A stretch of 64,000 nt of DNA from an uncultured Mucilaginibacter sp. (GTDB lineage: Bacteria; Bacteroidota; Bacteroidia; Sphingobacteriales; Sphingobacteriaceae). The notes under the pieces were generated by a model that saw only the letters and a program-made list of their open reading frames with translations, ran no database searches and had not been told where the DNA came from. Below are positions 34,527 through 44,466 of this stretch, piece after piece (the stretch's first letter is position 1; each line of letters starts with the position of its first letter). A program made the translations under genes and the position numbers. Where the stretch lies: contig CAJYJH010000041.1 of the NCBI GenBank assembly GCA_913775265.1, forward strand, positions 124,001 through 188,000, written 5' to 3'.

Positions 34527-36427
34527 ATCAACGCGTAGAGTATCTGCAAACCATAATTCCCTTTAACCAATTACCCTTAGATGTTTTACAAAGCGTTGCC
34601 GACCAGTTACAGGAGGTAAGCTATAAAAAAGACACCGTCATTTATCAGCAGGAGTCTACCAAACTGAAAGGGGTAGATATTATTGTTAAAGGCGAATACG
34701 AATCGTTTTTTTATGATAGTACACAAAACAAGCGGCTGGTAGAGCACCATACCGAAGGCTTTTGCTATGGTGGGGTATCTATATTATTAAATCGCCGGCA
34801 GTCTATGCGTACGGTGATTGCCAAAAAGGGCACGCTGGTTTATTTCCTGCATCGTAAAGATTTCAGGGCGCTTTGTAAAGCTTACGAAGATTTCTTCCTG
34901 TATTTCACGGCCGAATTTGGCAAGCGGATGCAAAACGAGGAGTTTGTTCATTTTTTTAAGCGCCCTGCATCGTTTGAAGAAAGTTACCTCGCAGCCGATC
35001 AGGTGTACTCGCGCAAAATTGAAAGCGTTGAATACCGGCCCATAGTGCAATGTACCGAAAGTACGCCCATCTATAAAGTAGCCGCCAGCATGGCTACCAA
35101 CAAAGTGAGTTGTTTATTTGTGACCGATGAGCAAAAGCAAATTAAAGGTTACGTCACCGACATTACCCTGCGCGACAAAGTGATTGCCCAGCAACGCAAT
35201 GCTGCTGACCCGGTGGGCGATGTGATGGATAACCCCATAGTGAGTATTGATATTGAGGCCTATGTTTATGAGGCCGTACTGATGATGTTCAGTACCAAAA
35301 CGCGGTATTTGCTGGTAGAGAAAGAGGGCGAGTATGTAGGATTTTTAAGTCGTAACAAGTTATTGAGCGAACAGGCCCAGTCTCCGCTGGTGTTTATACA
35401 GTCAGTAAAATCGGCTATGTCTGACGATGAATTAAAACGCAAATGGGATTCGGTGCCGCATTTTGTGAACCAGTTACTCGAGCGTGGCGTAAATGCTCAG
35501 ATTGCCAACCAAGTGATCAGCACCATTGCCGATACCATCGCTCAAAAAGTAATTGAGAGTGTTATCGAAACTGTAGGCGAGCCACCTGCTAAGTTTGTGT
35601 TCATGGTACTGGGTAGCGAGGGGCGTAAGGAGCAGACTTTTAAAACCGACCAGGATAACGCCATTATTTACGAGGATAAAGCTAACGAGCACCGCGAAGA
35701 GGTAAGGGCTTATTTTTTGGAGTTTGCTGAGCAGGTGTCGGGGCGGTTAAATGCCATCGGCATTGCTTATTGCACCGGTGGTTTTATGGCACAAAATCCT
35801 AAGTGGACGCACTCTCTGTCACACTGGAAACGCAATTACTTAAACTGGATGGCCGAGTCATTGCCCGAAACGGTTATTAACTTTTCTACGTTTTTTGATT
35901 GCCGGTTTGTATATGGTGATGCTGGTATTATGGATGAATTGCATGCCTTTTTAAATGAGGAACTGCAAAAGCCGATGGATAAGCTCTTCCATAACATGGC
36001 AGTAAACGCACTGCAATATGAGCCGCCGCTTACTTTTTTTAACACCATACGTACTTTTACCAAAAACAAGCGCGAGGTATTTGATATTAAAAAAGCGATG
36101 ACGCCTATAGTAGATCTGGTACGTGTTTATGCCTTAAAGCATCGGGTATTTGAGGTGAATACCGGCGAACGTATGAAAGCCCTGCGCCAGTTGGAAGTGT
36201 TTTCGGAAACCGCTTATCATGAGTTATCACAGTCGTATTATTTTTTGATGAGCATGCGTCTTAAAAAGCAGGCTGTTCAAATCATTTACGATAAAACGTC
36301 GCCGGATAATTACATTGATCTATCCAGCTTAACTAAAATCGAGCGCGTAACCCTCAAAGAAATATTTAAGGTAATTGGCAATTTCCAATCCAAAATAAAA
36401 ATGGATTTTACCAATAGTATCCTTTAG
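34523..36427 (+). CDS. cNMP-binding, CBS and DUF294 nucleotidyltransferase-like protein
   Basis: This 634-residue cytosolic signalling protein has several domains. Residues ~5-135 are a cyclic-nucleotide-binding-like barrel (FNQLPLDVLQSVADQL, DTVIYQQESTK). Residues ~165-290 hold two CBS motifs (TPIYKVAASMATNKVSCLFV, VMDNPIVSIDIEAYVYEAVL). From ~340 is the DUF294 nucleotidyltransferase-like domain with GSEGRKEQTFKTDQDNAIIY (~361-380), keeping the GSxxR and D-x-D signature of the GlnD superfamily. The C-terminal DUF294_C helical domain completes it. It probably senses adenylates and modifies or binds a partner. Coupled to the exonuclease gene by a four-base overlap. The target is unknown. Confidence 0.92.
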   Translation: MNQRVEYLQTIIPFNQLPLDVLQSVADQLQEVSYKKDTVIYQQESTKLKGVDIIVKGEYESFFYDSTQNKRLVEHHTEGFCYGGVSILLNRRQSMRTVIAKKGTLVYFLHRKDFRALCKAYEDFFLYFTAEFGKRMQNEEFVHFFKRPASFEESYLAADQVYSRKIESVEYRPIVQCTESTPIYKVAASMATNKVSCLFVTDEQKQIKGYVTDITLRDKVIAQQRNAADPVGDVMDNPIVSIDIEAYVYEAVLMMFSTKTRYLLVEKEGEYVGFLSRNKLLSEQAQSPLVFIQSVKSAMSDDELKRKWDSVPHFVNQLLERGVNAQIANQVISTIADTIAQKVIESVIETVGEPPAKFVFMVLGSEGRKEQTFKTDQDNAIIYEDKANEHREEVRAYFLEFAEQVSGRLNAIGIAYCTGGFMAQNPKWTHSLSHWKRNYLNWMAESLPETVINFSTFFDCRFVYGDAGIMDELHAFLNEELQKPMDKLFHNMAVNALQYEPPLTFFNTIRTFTKNKREVFDIKKAMTPIVDLVRVYALKHRVFEVNTGERMKALRQLEVFSETAYHELSQSYYFLMSMRLKKQAVQIIYDKTSPDNYIDLSSLTKIERVTLKEIFKVIGNFQSKIKMDFTNSIL

Positions 36428-36431
36428 CGAG

Positions 36432-36863
36432 TTATACGGTGACATTGAGTTTGAGCCGTTGCTTACCATAATCAACAATGGCCGCGTATTGCATTAATAT
36501 ATCACCGCCTAAAACACCTAACACTTGTGGGTGATTGAGCTGTGCATAAGCTTGGTTGATGTTGGATAGGTCCAATACGGCCACTTCAAAATCAGATAGC
36601 TTCAATCTGCCAATTTTAAATTCGGGTAAGACTGCGGTAAAAGATTCCATGTTGAGTGTGCCTAAACCTGCAGATAGCCGGTTAGTAGATTGTACCGAAA
36701 TCCTTTTGTCGGCTTCTAATAGCAAATTATGATCAAACACTGTTTTTGAGGCACCGGTGTCTAACACCACCTTGTAGGTCTTTTTGTATATCTTAACGTT
36801 TACCAGTAAATGGTAGCCGTCGCCTTGCAGGTCAATGGTTTCGAGGGGTATGCTTATTGTCAT
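36432..36863 (-). CDS. Retropepsin-like aspartic protease
   Basis: This 143-residue single-domain aspartyl protease would act as a homodimer, as retroviral proteases do. YKVVLDTGASKTVFD holds the catalytic DTGAS. The flap and second half follow as FTAVLPEFKIGRLKLSDFEV and VLGVLGGDILMQYAAIVDYG, where ILGGDIL is the usual C-terminal hydrophobic-Gly signature. A TTG at 36908 would lengthen it, but ATG 36863 (MTISIP) is preferred. There is no signal peptide, so it is cytosolic. It converges on the DUF294 gene with four bases between stops. The role of bacterial members is mostly unknown. Confidence 0.88.
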   Translation of the reverse strand: MTISIPLETIDLQGDGYHLLVNVKIYKKTYKVVLDTGASKTVFDHNLLLEADKRISVQSTNRLSAGLGTLNMESFTAVLPEFKIGRLKLSDFEVAVLDLSNINQAYAQLNHPQVLGVLGGDILMQYAAIVDYGKQRLKLNVTV

Positions 36864-36913
36864 ATATATGCCGTACAGGCCTTGCCGTTTGGGCGGCAAG
36901 TTACTCAAAGCAA

Positions 36914-36955
36914 TTAAAACAAAACGGGCTGTCTAATAATGAGCAGCCCGTTTTG
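36914..36955 (-). terminator. Terminator of the tamB-tamL operon
   Basis: A perfect 12-bp stem CAAAACGGGCTG (36920-36931) / CAGCCCGTTTTG (36944-36955) is followed on the minus strand by TTTTAATTG. It lies 17 bases past the tamL stop. Confidence 0.92.
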
Positions 36956-36972
36956 TTATCTGAGATTGTAGT

Positions 36973-39225
36973 TTAGAACGGATAACCGATGGCTAAGTTG
37001 AATACCACTTTGTCTTTAGCAGTATCTGAGCTGTATGGACGCGACAGCGGGAAACCAAAGTCAGTGCGGAGTACCAGAACGCTGGCGTCAAAGCGTAAAC
37101 CGGCACCTACGTCGGTAGCCAATTGCTTGTAAAAGTTTTTATTAAAAGTACCGCCGGGTAAGGTAGCATAGCTCTTTGCATTCCAAACGTTACCGGCATC
37201 AAAAAATATAGCACCGTATACAATGCTAAATAGGTGTGGCCGGTACTCCAGGTTAGCCTCGAGTTTAATATCACCCGATTGGTCACCAATAAAACCGTTA
37301 GGATTAGCGGCTAAAGGATTCACGGTGCCCGGACCAATTGAACGTGCCCGGAAGCCACGTAAGCTGTTTGCACCACCTATAAAAAACTGCTGACTATACG
37401 GCAAAATGGTGGAGTTGCCATAAGGTAAACCAGCGCTGGCAATCAGTCTGGCCGCAATGGTGCTTTTAGGACCAAGTTTGTGGAAGAACCTGAACTCGTT
37501 TTCGAGCTTAACATACTGGTTGTAAGCAGTACCGAATAAGGTTTTAACCTTACCACCAATGGTATCGGCGCCACTCAGTATGCCTAACAGGTTGCCTGAT
37601 AAACCTACACGACCATTATAAAATATTGTGTTGGTACGATAGGTTTCGGTAGTATTAGTATACGTGTAGCTGTAGGTAGGGCCAAAAGTAAATTGCGGCT
37701 CAATCACGTGTTTCAGGGCCGGGTTCGGTGTAGTTCTGATACTGTCGCGGTAAATCTGACTAACACTCGCCGGTTTAACATAAGTTACGCTTAGCAAGTT
37801 TAACTCATGAGACTTGTGAGCGTTTTGTCTCCACTGGTAACCAAACGCGCCATTAAACGAGCTTAAATTATAAAGCTGACGCCGATTGATGATAGAGTAG
37901 CCTAAACTTAAATTAGTTCGTGGTATAAAGGCATTATCTGCTTTAAAGTTGAACGGACTAATAAAACGAGGCCATGAAAGTGTAGTTTGAATACCTACCT
38001 GTGATAACGCATAGCCACCATTTTGAGCAGCAATCTGTCCGTCGGTGCTACCAAACAGCGTTACGGTTAGGGCCTCTGCACCTTTGAAGGCATTACGATG
38101 GCGCCAGTTGATGTTTAGTTGGGTACCGTTATAATTGGCCGATGTGGTGCGTACCAGTGCATCAAACGATAAAGTTTTGCGCGGGTACTGCGTTAAAAAG
38201 TAGAATACGTTTAGTTTAGATGAATCGGTAGAAACATCTTCAAACCGGTTTTTTACAAATTTAAACGGACCTAACTCAATAAACCGGTTTAAGGAGTTGT
38301 TATGATCAGTACGGTTATACAGTTCACCGGGATGTAATAAAATCGTGTTTTTAAATACAAACGGCCTAACCGTGCGCCGTCTGCCATCTACCACATTATA
38401 CCAGCGGTAAGGTTCGGCTGTATTTAATCTCAGCGAGGTGTCACGAAGGGAATAATTGGGATAAACGTAAATTTTATTGATGGTGTACTGTTGCCTTGCT
38501 CGGTCGCTTACCTCATCTTTAACCTTGATGTTGGCATCAATCAGGTGCCCGGCTATGGTGGTATCATAAGCGCTGAAAATCAGGTTTTCGGGAGCAAAGT
38601 AATAGAAACCTTTTTCTTTGAGGCGGGCATCAATACGCAGGCGCTCTGCTTTGATATTATCCAGGTTATACTGGTCGCCTTTCTTTAAAATAGTCTCCGA
38701 TGCTGTTGCTGCCAAAGCAGTATCCAACGGGGTTTTTCCGGTCGGGAAGTTGATGTTACGGTAATGGTAAGATGGTCCGGCAGTAATGCTGTAAACTGCT
38801 TTGGCCGTACGGTTTTTACTAACCGTGTCGCCACTTACCTGCGCCTGGAAATAGCTGCGGTTTTGCAGCCGGTTCTGTAAAATGCTGCTGTTTTGCGTCA
38901 GGTCAACCGTGCTGGCTAAAACAGGTGGCTCACCAAATTTGGTATTAAGCCAGTGCTTTAAGCCTTTAGTTTTATTAGTGCGTGTTTTTTGATAAACATA
39001 TAATTTGAAACGAAAAGGACCAATCTTGCTGTTAGGCTGCGGGCGCAGCAAACCCTGCAGATCGCTTTTTAAAAGGCTCTTTTCGCTTTTGGCCAGGTCT
39101 TTATCTGTAAACTGTATCTCGGCACCGGTATACAGTTTCTGGCCTGCAGGCAAATCTTTCGTAGTGCTGCAGGCACTTGCAAATAAAGCCAGGATGATTA
39201 ATGAATAGGCTAAGTTTTTAGTCAT
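36973..39225 (-). CDS. TamL-type Omp85 lipoprotein (tamB-linked copy)
   Basis: This 750-residue outer-membrane protein has lipoprotein signal MTKNLAYSLIILALFASAC (lipobox ASAC). POTRA-type repeats follow (QNRLQNRSYFQAQVSGD, RIDARLKEKGFYYFAPENL, LNRFIELGPFKFVKNRFED). The Omp85 barrel has FFIGGANSLRGFRARSIGPG and the closing FNLAIGYPF. The longer frame to 39264 runs into tamB; ATG 39225 overlaps the tamB stop by eight bases, so translation is coupled. It is the barrel partner of TamB in an inner-to-outer membrane bridge for lipid or protein transport. It is related in layout to the gene at 13540 but has only scattered identity. Confidence 0.93.
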   Translation of the reverse strand: MTKNLAYSLIILALFASACSTTKDLPAGQKLYTGAEIQFTDKDLAKSEKSLLKSDLQGLLRPQPNSKIGPFRFKLYVYQKTRTNKTKGLKHWLNTKFGEPPVLASTVDLTQNSSILQNRLQNRSYFQAQVSGDTVSKNRTAKAVYSITAGPSYHYRNINFPTGKTPLDTALAATASETILKKGDQYNLDNIKAERLRIDARLKEKGFYYFAPENLIFSAYDTTIAGHLIDANIKVKDEVSDRARQQYTINKIYVYPNYSLRDTSLRLNTAEPYRWYNVVDGRRRTVRPFVFKNTILLHPGELYNRTDHNNSLNRFIELGPFKFVKNRFEDVSTDSSKLNVFYFLTQYPRKTLSFDALVRTTSANYNGTQLNINWRHRNAFKGAEALTVTLFGSTDGQIAAQNGGYALSQVGIQTTLSWPRFISPFNFKADNAFIPRTNLSLGYSIINRRQLYNLSSFNGAFGYQWRQNAHKSHELNLLSVTYVKPASVSQIYRDSIRTTPNPALKHVIEPQFTFGPTYSYTYTNTTETYRTNTIFYNGRVGLSGNLLGILSGADTIGGKVKTLFGTAYNQYVKLENEFRFFHKLGPKSTIAARLIASAGLPYGNSTILPYSQQFFIGGANSLRGFRARSIGPGTVNPLAANPNGFIGDQSGDIKLEANLEYRPHLFSIVYGAIFFDAGNVWNAKSYATLPGGTFNKNFYKQLATDVGAGLRFDASVLVLRTDFGFPLSRPYSSDTAKDKVVFNLAIGYPF

Positions 39226-42200
39226 CGGTTCTTCTGGTCGAATCAGCAGTCTGCTTTGGTTCATCCGCAGGCTGTAATTCTTTTTCTTTTTGTTCTTGTT
39301 TTTCCTTCTGCTCTTTTTCCTCGCGTTTCTTTTGTCTTATCGCAGCTTTTTCTTCCCGGCTGTTTTTAGAGAAAATCTCTTTAAAGCGATTGTAATCGAC
39401 GTTAAGGGTAAATCCAACGCCGGTTTCAATGACCTGCCCCTGTATCACCATATACTGGTCGCGGCGATAGGCGCGTAGCATGTACCGGCCATCCTTGGTT
39501 AAACGGTAATTGACAGCCACATTACCCGCAATAGTACTTGATCGTTGCCCCGGTTGCTGCCTACCCTCCAACTGGAAGTTATTACCCACCGTAACCGTCA
39601 GTCGGTCGTTCAGGAAGCGTTTAGATAAGCCCACGTTTAAGTCGGTTCGGTTTTGCTCAACCCCGGTAGAATAATCCTGGCCCGATTGCAAGTCAAAATT
39701 CAGATCAAACCCAGCAATCATGTTACCTGCCAGTTTATTTAGCTGGTTCGATAGTAAACTGCTTACACTATTACGGATGGTGCCTTCAACGCCACCACTG
39801 CCGCCCTGGCTCTCGAACGGATTATCACCCACAAAGTGACCTAACACCAGCACGCCCAGTACCTGCTTATTCATCTCGTTAGGGTCGCGTCTTATCTGCG
39901 TTAAGCGGGTGTTAACTGCGTCAACTACGGTTTGCGGTACGGTATAATTGCTATCCGGTAAAACGATATCGAAACCGATTTTAGGCGTCAGCAATTGATC
40001 TTTCATGTTCAAATTTACATTGAACGGAAGCCTTTGTTTATAAACAGTACTTGCTGCATCAGTGCCACTTGAGTAATCTTCAATCAGGTCAATCGGAGGA
40101 ACGTTGGCTACGTAAACAGCAGTCAGATCCACAGTTGCATTGGTTGGGTCACCGTTCCAGACGATGCTGCTGCCGCGTTTAAACCTAAACAAGCGGCTTA
40201 CCGGACCATAAGATAACTGATATGAGCCCTGGTCAACCACATAAGTGCCGGTTAAGTTGATCTTACCGCTCGGGTCAATGCCTGCACTAAGCTGAGCATC
40301 TCCCTTAATGTGTACCACATCACCATTACGGTCATCAATCACAATATTAAAGTTGGCATTTTTGCTTACGTTAAGCGTAGCATTCAAATCCAATCCGGTA
40401 ACTTCCGATTTGCGTAACGAGTCGAGCTGTTTGGCTACCAGTATCGAATCGAGGTTTGGCTCATTGCTTACAAACTCCACTACGCCTTTACGATCTTCAA
40501 TGCCAGGATCGGTTGTTGGTAGCACAAAGGTCATATCGGTTTTATCATTCACCGTAAGGCTGGCATCTACAATAGGCTTGCTCATATCGCCGCGTATCTT
40601 AATCCGACTATCTATATAGAGTTGTCCGTAAAATAGTTTGTTATCCGCCCGGGTAGAGTTAACCGCTCTGAAGTTGTCTGTGCGTAAGTCTAAACCGAAG
40701 CTAAAGTCAGTATAAGTTTTAGTGTATACTGCACCGGTAATTACGGCTTTATTTCCGGTAGAGTCAACCAGCGTAAAATCATTAAAACGTACGCCCTCAT
40801 TATTAAAGCTGATGCTTTCGTTAGGCATCGTGAAGTACGAGTTAAGCATAGAAACGTTGAAGCCCACTTGGTTGAACTTAATGTCGCCGCGTACATTAGG
40901 CGCACTGGTAGTGCCGGTGATTTTTAATCCGCCGGTAATGTTACCTGTTGCCCGCCGGATGTTACCGAAGCTAAAACCTTCAATGCTCTTCATGCTCAGA
41001 TTAACAATGTCCAAGTTCATATCCATGGTGCCTGGGTTGGCGCCGCCGGTATAATACAAACCTTTCAGGTCGACTTGGTTCCCTTTGCCGGTGATGCTTA
41101 CGTTGGCCGCATAGGCATTGGCGGTCTGATTATTTACTTTAATGGCAATGTTGCCTACGGTATCACCTTTAAAGCTAAAGTTACCTACGTTCATGTCGGC
41201 TACAAAAACAGGGGAGGCCTGTAAGTTGCTGGCTACGGCACTACCATTGATGGTTCCGCCTACCAGTAACGAGTCTTGCTGAGCCAAACGGGTAAGTGTT
41301 TCGATACGGAAGTTGTTAAACTGAACTGTCAACGGAGCATTTAGCTGCTGCGGATTACTGTTGATACTCAATACCTGGTTAGTATTGGTAATGGCAAAAT
41401 CGCGTGCTAAGATACCTTTGCTGCCAAACTGTAAGGTATTATTAGGATTAACCGCCCAAGCCATATAATCTAACAAGAGGCCGTCTTGCAGAAAGCTAAA
41501 CTGATATTCGTTCGGCAGCACACTAAACACACCTGCAATGCGGTAGCGCTCTTTTCTGGCGGCATCACGCACTTGCAAGCTCAGGTTGAGCTTGTCGTTT
41601 TGGGCATTACCTGTTAAGCTCGGGTAAAGCAGTTTAAGGCTTGAGCCTACTTGTATCTGGTCAAAGGTAAGGCTGTAATTTAATGCACTGTTAGTATTAA
41701 TATTCAGCTTACCATTGCTGATGACGTTGGTGCCATACACAATACGCGGCATAGAGCCGTTAACCAGTAACAAACCGCTCTGGCTATCAAATTTGCCATT
41801 AATCAGCACCGGGTCCAGCTGTTTTAAATCGGGCACAAACTGCGTTACCAACGGTGTCTTAACAATACGCAAATCAAAGTTAAATTGTTGAGGCGAGTAA
41901 GGCGGCGCTTTGGCAGCTTTACGCTGAACGGTAGGTGCTGCGGCAAGAGCTGTATTAAAGTACTTATTAATATTGTCTTGCAGGGCAGCGCCAATTTGAG
42001 TAAGCTTATACTTGCCACCTAAATGTGCACTTAAAAAAGGTGTTGTTAAACGCAGGCTGCTACTGTCGGCATTGGCGGTTGATACCATGCTAACGGTATC
42101 CAGTTGTATACGCTGGCCTTTGTTTACTACCAGCATATCAGTCAATAACACGCTACCGTTTAAAAAGTCAGGATCGGCGGTAGGCAGGTCGGCTACAATC

Positions 42201-44380
42201 TTTCCATGAAAGCGCATGTCATCCTTTACAAAGCCCAGCTTTTGCAGGTTAACGCTGTCTATGAGCGCGGTGGCTTTAACCGACGGATACTTTTTATTCA
42301 GATTGGCGACTGCGTCTAAACTAAAATTAATGTTCGGATCGCGCATGCGGGCATTGGCCACATAGCTGCCATTGCGGGCGCTACCTTTAGCAATCAGGTT
42401 ACGGTAGGTATATCCCTGTATCTGTGCGCTTACTACATTAGCATCAAATTTAACATTCAGGTGTTTGGGGTCTGCGCCCGATCCTTCAATGTTGGATGTA
42501 AGCGTTAACCGGCCAACGGTTTGTGGTTGTTTAATTAATGCTCCGGCATTTAGATTGTTGGCCTTTACCTTGGCCGAATAAGCAATCTTATTAATGTTTG
42601 TTGCGTTTTTAACATTGGCCGTTAAATCTAAATTACCATAGCTTGAGCGCAGGTTCATTTGTGTAGCTAAATTGGCCATGCTGCCTTTTAGCTTACCGCT
42701 TAAACTCATCCGTTCCGGAATACTTACCGTTGGCGGGATAGTTCCTCGCGGAGCCAATTTATAAATGTCGCTACGGCTGGTAGTGAAATCGGTCAGATTT
42801 ACATCAAAGTAGGCCTTATTAATATCGGGCATGCCACGTACTATACCTGACGTTTTAATGTGAGTATTAGATAAGCCAGTCAATTCAAAATTTGGAATGC
42901 GCAAATCGTTCACCTTACCCATCACCCGGCCGTTAATGCGTAACACCGCGTTGGGCGTACTTTTAAACGGCTCCATGCTGGCCATAGTCGGCATTAGCAG
43001 TAATACGTCGCGCAATGCTAAGCGGCTACCGTCCAGGTTGGCGTTGATGCTTAATTGGCTAATGTCTTTGCTCAGACTTTCGATGCTTGGGTAAGATACT
43101 TCAAGGTTGCGCTGCAATATGGTTTGAGGGGTTGCTACATACAAATCCTTCAGGTAAGCGCTTTTAGGTCCGTACATAAATTCGGTACGGAAGTCTTTTA
43201 AGTTAAAGCCACTCTTATCACTGAAAGTAAACTGATTTACCTTGCCCGATATAGTATCTGTGGTGTAGTTCAGATTACTGATATCAGTGCTCAGGTTTTT
43301 GATGTCCATGTGGTTGAAATCAATACCCCGGCGCAGTGCAGGCATGGCATCATTATCAAACCTGATATCGTTGTTAGCTAAACTGATCTGGCTAATATTG
43401 GCCCGCCAAGGCATAGTGCTCGACGGCGCGGTTACTAAAGTGTCAAGCTTCTTGGCGCCTTTTTCAACCGCTTTAGCAACAGATTGAGGTTTGGCCAAAC
43501 GTAAATGAGCTTTGGTATCATTTAAGGTAAAGCTTCTAACGCCAATGCGCTGGTTCTTCAGGTCTATCTTATCCATCTCCACCAGCAACTTGCCCAAAGT
43601 AGTAACGGTCGACATTTCTTTGGTGCGATAGTCAACCTTAATCTTAGCCAGGTCGATAGTGCCTAAATCCAGTTTCAAATTAAGCGGTGCGGTGGCGGTA
43701 TCTACGGCATTAGTTTGAGCAATGCTCGATCCGATAGGGGTTTGAATGATGCGCGTATTTACATCTGACACGGTAATTTTCGGAATTGCAAACCGCATGC
43801 TGTCCAAATCGAACGTTTTAATGCGGGTATCAAAATGGCCGAGCCAGAAGCGCACGTCATTACCGGTGGTTACATCTTTATACGCTAAATTGATGCGGTC
43901 TAAAATTACTTTATCAATCGAGAACTTCATCGTCGAGGTAGTATCCTCGGGCTTAGGCTCTTTTTTTTGCTCGCCGGCAAACGCCTTTATAATATAGTCG
44001 AAATTAAAAGTACTGTCAGCGCCACGGTTTATTTTGGCAGTAATGCCTTGCAGGTTAATTTCGTTTACTTCTACTTTATTGTCAAGCAGTTTTAAAAGGC
44101 TGATGTCTACCTTCAGTTTGTCGCCCGCAATCAGGGTGTCGCGTTTTTGATCTTCAAAGTAAACGTCTTCTAAAACAAGCAGCTTAGGCAGGCCCAGGGT
44201 AATGTGGCCAATTTCAACTTTGGTGTGTATTTTTCCTTCCAGAAAGTTAACCGCTTTGTTTTTGGCGAATTGCTGTACAGCCGGTACTTGTATCAAAACA
44301 AATACAAGCAACACCAAAAAAATGACACTCGCAACTATCCAAAGTATGGTTTTTAAAGCTATACGTCCAAATTTTTCCAA
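39218..44380 (-). CDS. tamB: Translocation and assembly module protein TamB
   Basis: This 1720-residue protein has one N-terminal membrane anchor (about 9-30, KTILWIVASVIFLVLLVFVL) and a very long beta-rich periplasmic region of AsmA/TamB type (NFLEGKIHTKVEIGHI, then many repeats). The C-terminal TamB (DUF490) domain spans about 1330-1650 with RGDMSKPIVDASLTVND, GTYVVDQGSYQLSYGP and VLGVLVLGHF. The last 40 residues are Lys/Glu-rich. TamB forms a hydrophobic groove across the periplasm, carrying phospholipids and assisting outer-membrane protein assembly with TamL. No ATG is available upstream; the TTG at 44380 gives the expected N-terminus. First gene of the tamB-tamL operon. Confidence 0.93.
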   Translation of the reverse strand: MEKFGRIALKTILWIVASVIFLVLLVFVLIQVPAVQQFAKNKAVNFLEGKIHTKVEIGHITLGLPKLLVLEDVYFEDQKRDTLIAGDKLKVDISLLKLLDNKVEVNEINLQGITAKINRGADSTFNFDYIIKAFAGEQKKEPKPEDTTSTMKFSIDKVILDRINLAYKDVTTGNDVRFWLGHFDTRIKTFDLDSMRFAIPKITVSDVNTRIIQTPIGSSIAQTNAVDTATAPLNLKLDLGTIDLAKIKVDYRTKEMSTVTTLGKLLVEMDKIDLKNQRIGVRSFTLNDTKAHLRLAKPQSVAKAVEKGAKKLDTLVTAPSSTMPWRANISQISLANNDIRFDNDAMPALRRGIDFNHMDIKNLSTDISNLNYTTDTISGKVNQFTFSDKSGFNLKDFRTEFMYGPKSAYLKDLYVATPQTILQRNLEVSYPSIESLSKDISQLSINANLDGSRLALRDVLLLMPTMASMEPFKSTPNAVLRINGRVMGKVNDLRIPNFELTGLSNTHIKTSGIVRGMPDINKAYFDVNLTDFTTSRSDIYKLAPRGTIPPTVSIPERMSLSGKLKGSMANLATQMNLRSSYGNLDLTANVKNATNINKIAYSAKVKANNLNAGALIKQPQTVGRLTLTSNIEGSGADPKHLNVKFDANVVSAQIQGYTYRNLIAKGSARNGSYVANARMRDPNINFSLDAVANLNKKYPSVKATALIDSVNLQKLGFVKDDMRFHGKIVADLPTADPDFLNGSVLLTDMLVVNKGQRIQLDTVSMVSTANADSSSLRLTTPFLSAHLGGKYKLTQIGAALQDNINKYFNTALAAAPTVQRKAAKAPPYSPQQFNFDLRIVKTPLVTQFVPDLKQLDPVLINGKFDSQSGLLLVNGSMPRIVYGTNVISNGKLNINTNSALNYSLTFDQIQVGSSLKLLYPSLTGNAQNDKLNLSLQVRDAARKERYRIAGVFSVLPNEYQFSFLQDGLLLDYMAWAVNPNNTLQFGSKGILARDFAITNTNQVLSINSNPQQLNAPLTVQFNNFRIETLTRLAQQDSLLVGGTINGSAVASNLQASPVFVADMNVGNFSFKGDTVGNIAIKVNNQTANAYAANVSITGKGNQVDLKGLYYTGGANPGTMDMNLDIVNLSMKSIEGFSFGNIRRATGNITGGLKITGTTSAPNVRGDIKFNQVGFNVSMLNSYFTMPNESISFNNEGVRFNDFTLVDSTGNKAVITGAVYTKTYTDFSFGLDLRTDNFRAVNSTRADNKLFYGQLYIDSRIKIRGDMSKPIVDASLTVNDKTDMTFVLPTTDPGIEDRKGVVEFVSNEPNLDSILVAKQLDSLRKSEVTGLDLNATLNVSKNANFNIVIDDRNGDVVHIKGDAQLSAGIDPSGKINLTGTYVVDQGSYQLSYGPVSRLFRFKRGSSIVWNGDPTNATVDLTAVYVANVPPIDLIEDYSSGTDAASTVYKQRLPFNVNLNMKDQLLTPKIGFDIVLPDSNYTVPQTVVDAVNTRLTQIRRDPNEMNKQVLGVLVLGHFVGDNPFESQGGSGGVEGTIRNSVSSLLSNQLNKLAGNMIAGFDLNFDLQSGQDYSTGVEQNRTDLNVGLSKRFLNDRLTVTVGNNFQLEGRQQPGQRSSTIAGNVAVNYRLTKDGRYMLRAYRRDQYMVIQGQVIETGVGFTLNVDYNRFKEIFSKNSREEKAAIRQKKREEKEQKEKQEQKEKELQPADEPKQTADSTRRTDD

Positions 44381-44447
44381 TTTATGTGAGTTTTCGTGAT
44401 GTAGATGATGCAGTGCTTAAGCATGTACAAACACTATGCCTTTAGCT

Positions 44448-44466
44448 CTCCTAAAAGTGTTAGGAG
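44448..44466. promoter_or_regulatory. Inverted repeat in the tamB-dnaE divergent spacer
   Basis: CTCCTAA (44448-44454) and TTAGGAG (44460-44466) pair perfectly over a 5-base loop in the 240-bp spacer between divergent tamB and dnaE. There is no T-run. It is a possible operator or leader hairpin of tamB. Confidence 0.4.

Noticed and set aside
40308..44399. Several 60-110 residue plus-strand frames inside tamB
   Set aside because: All are shadows of the long tamB frame, with Ser/Leu/Thr-rich low-information sequence and no initiation signals.
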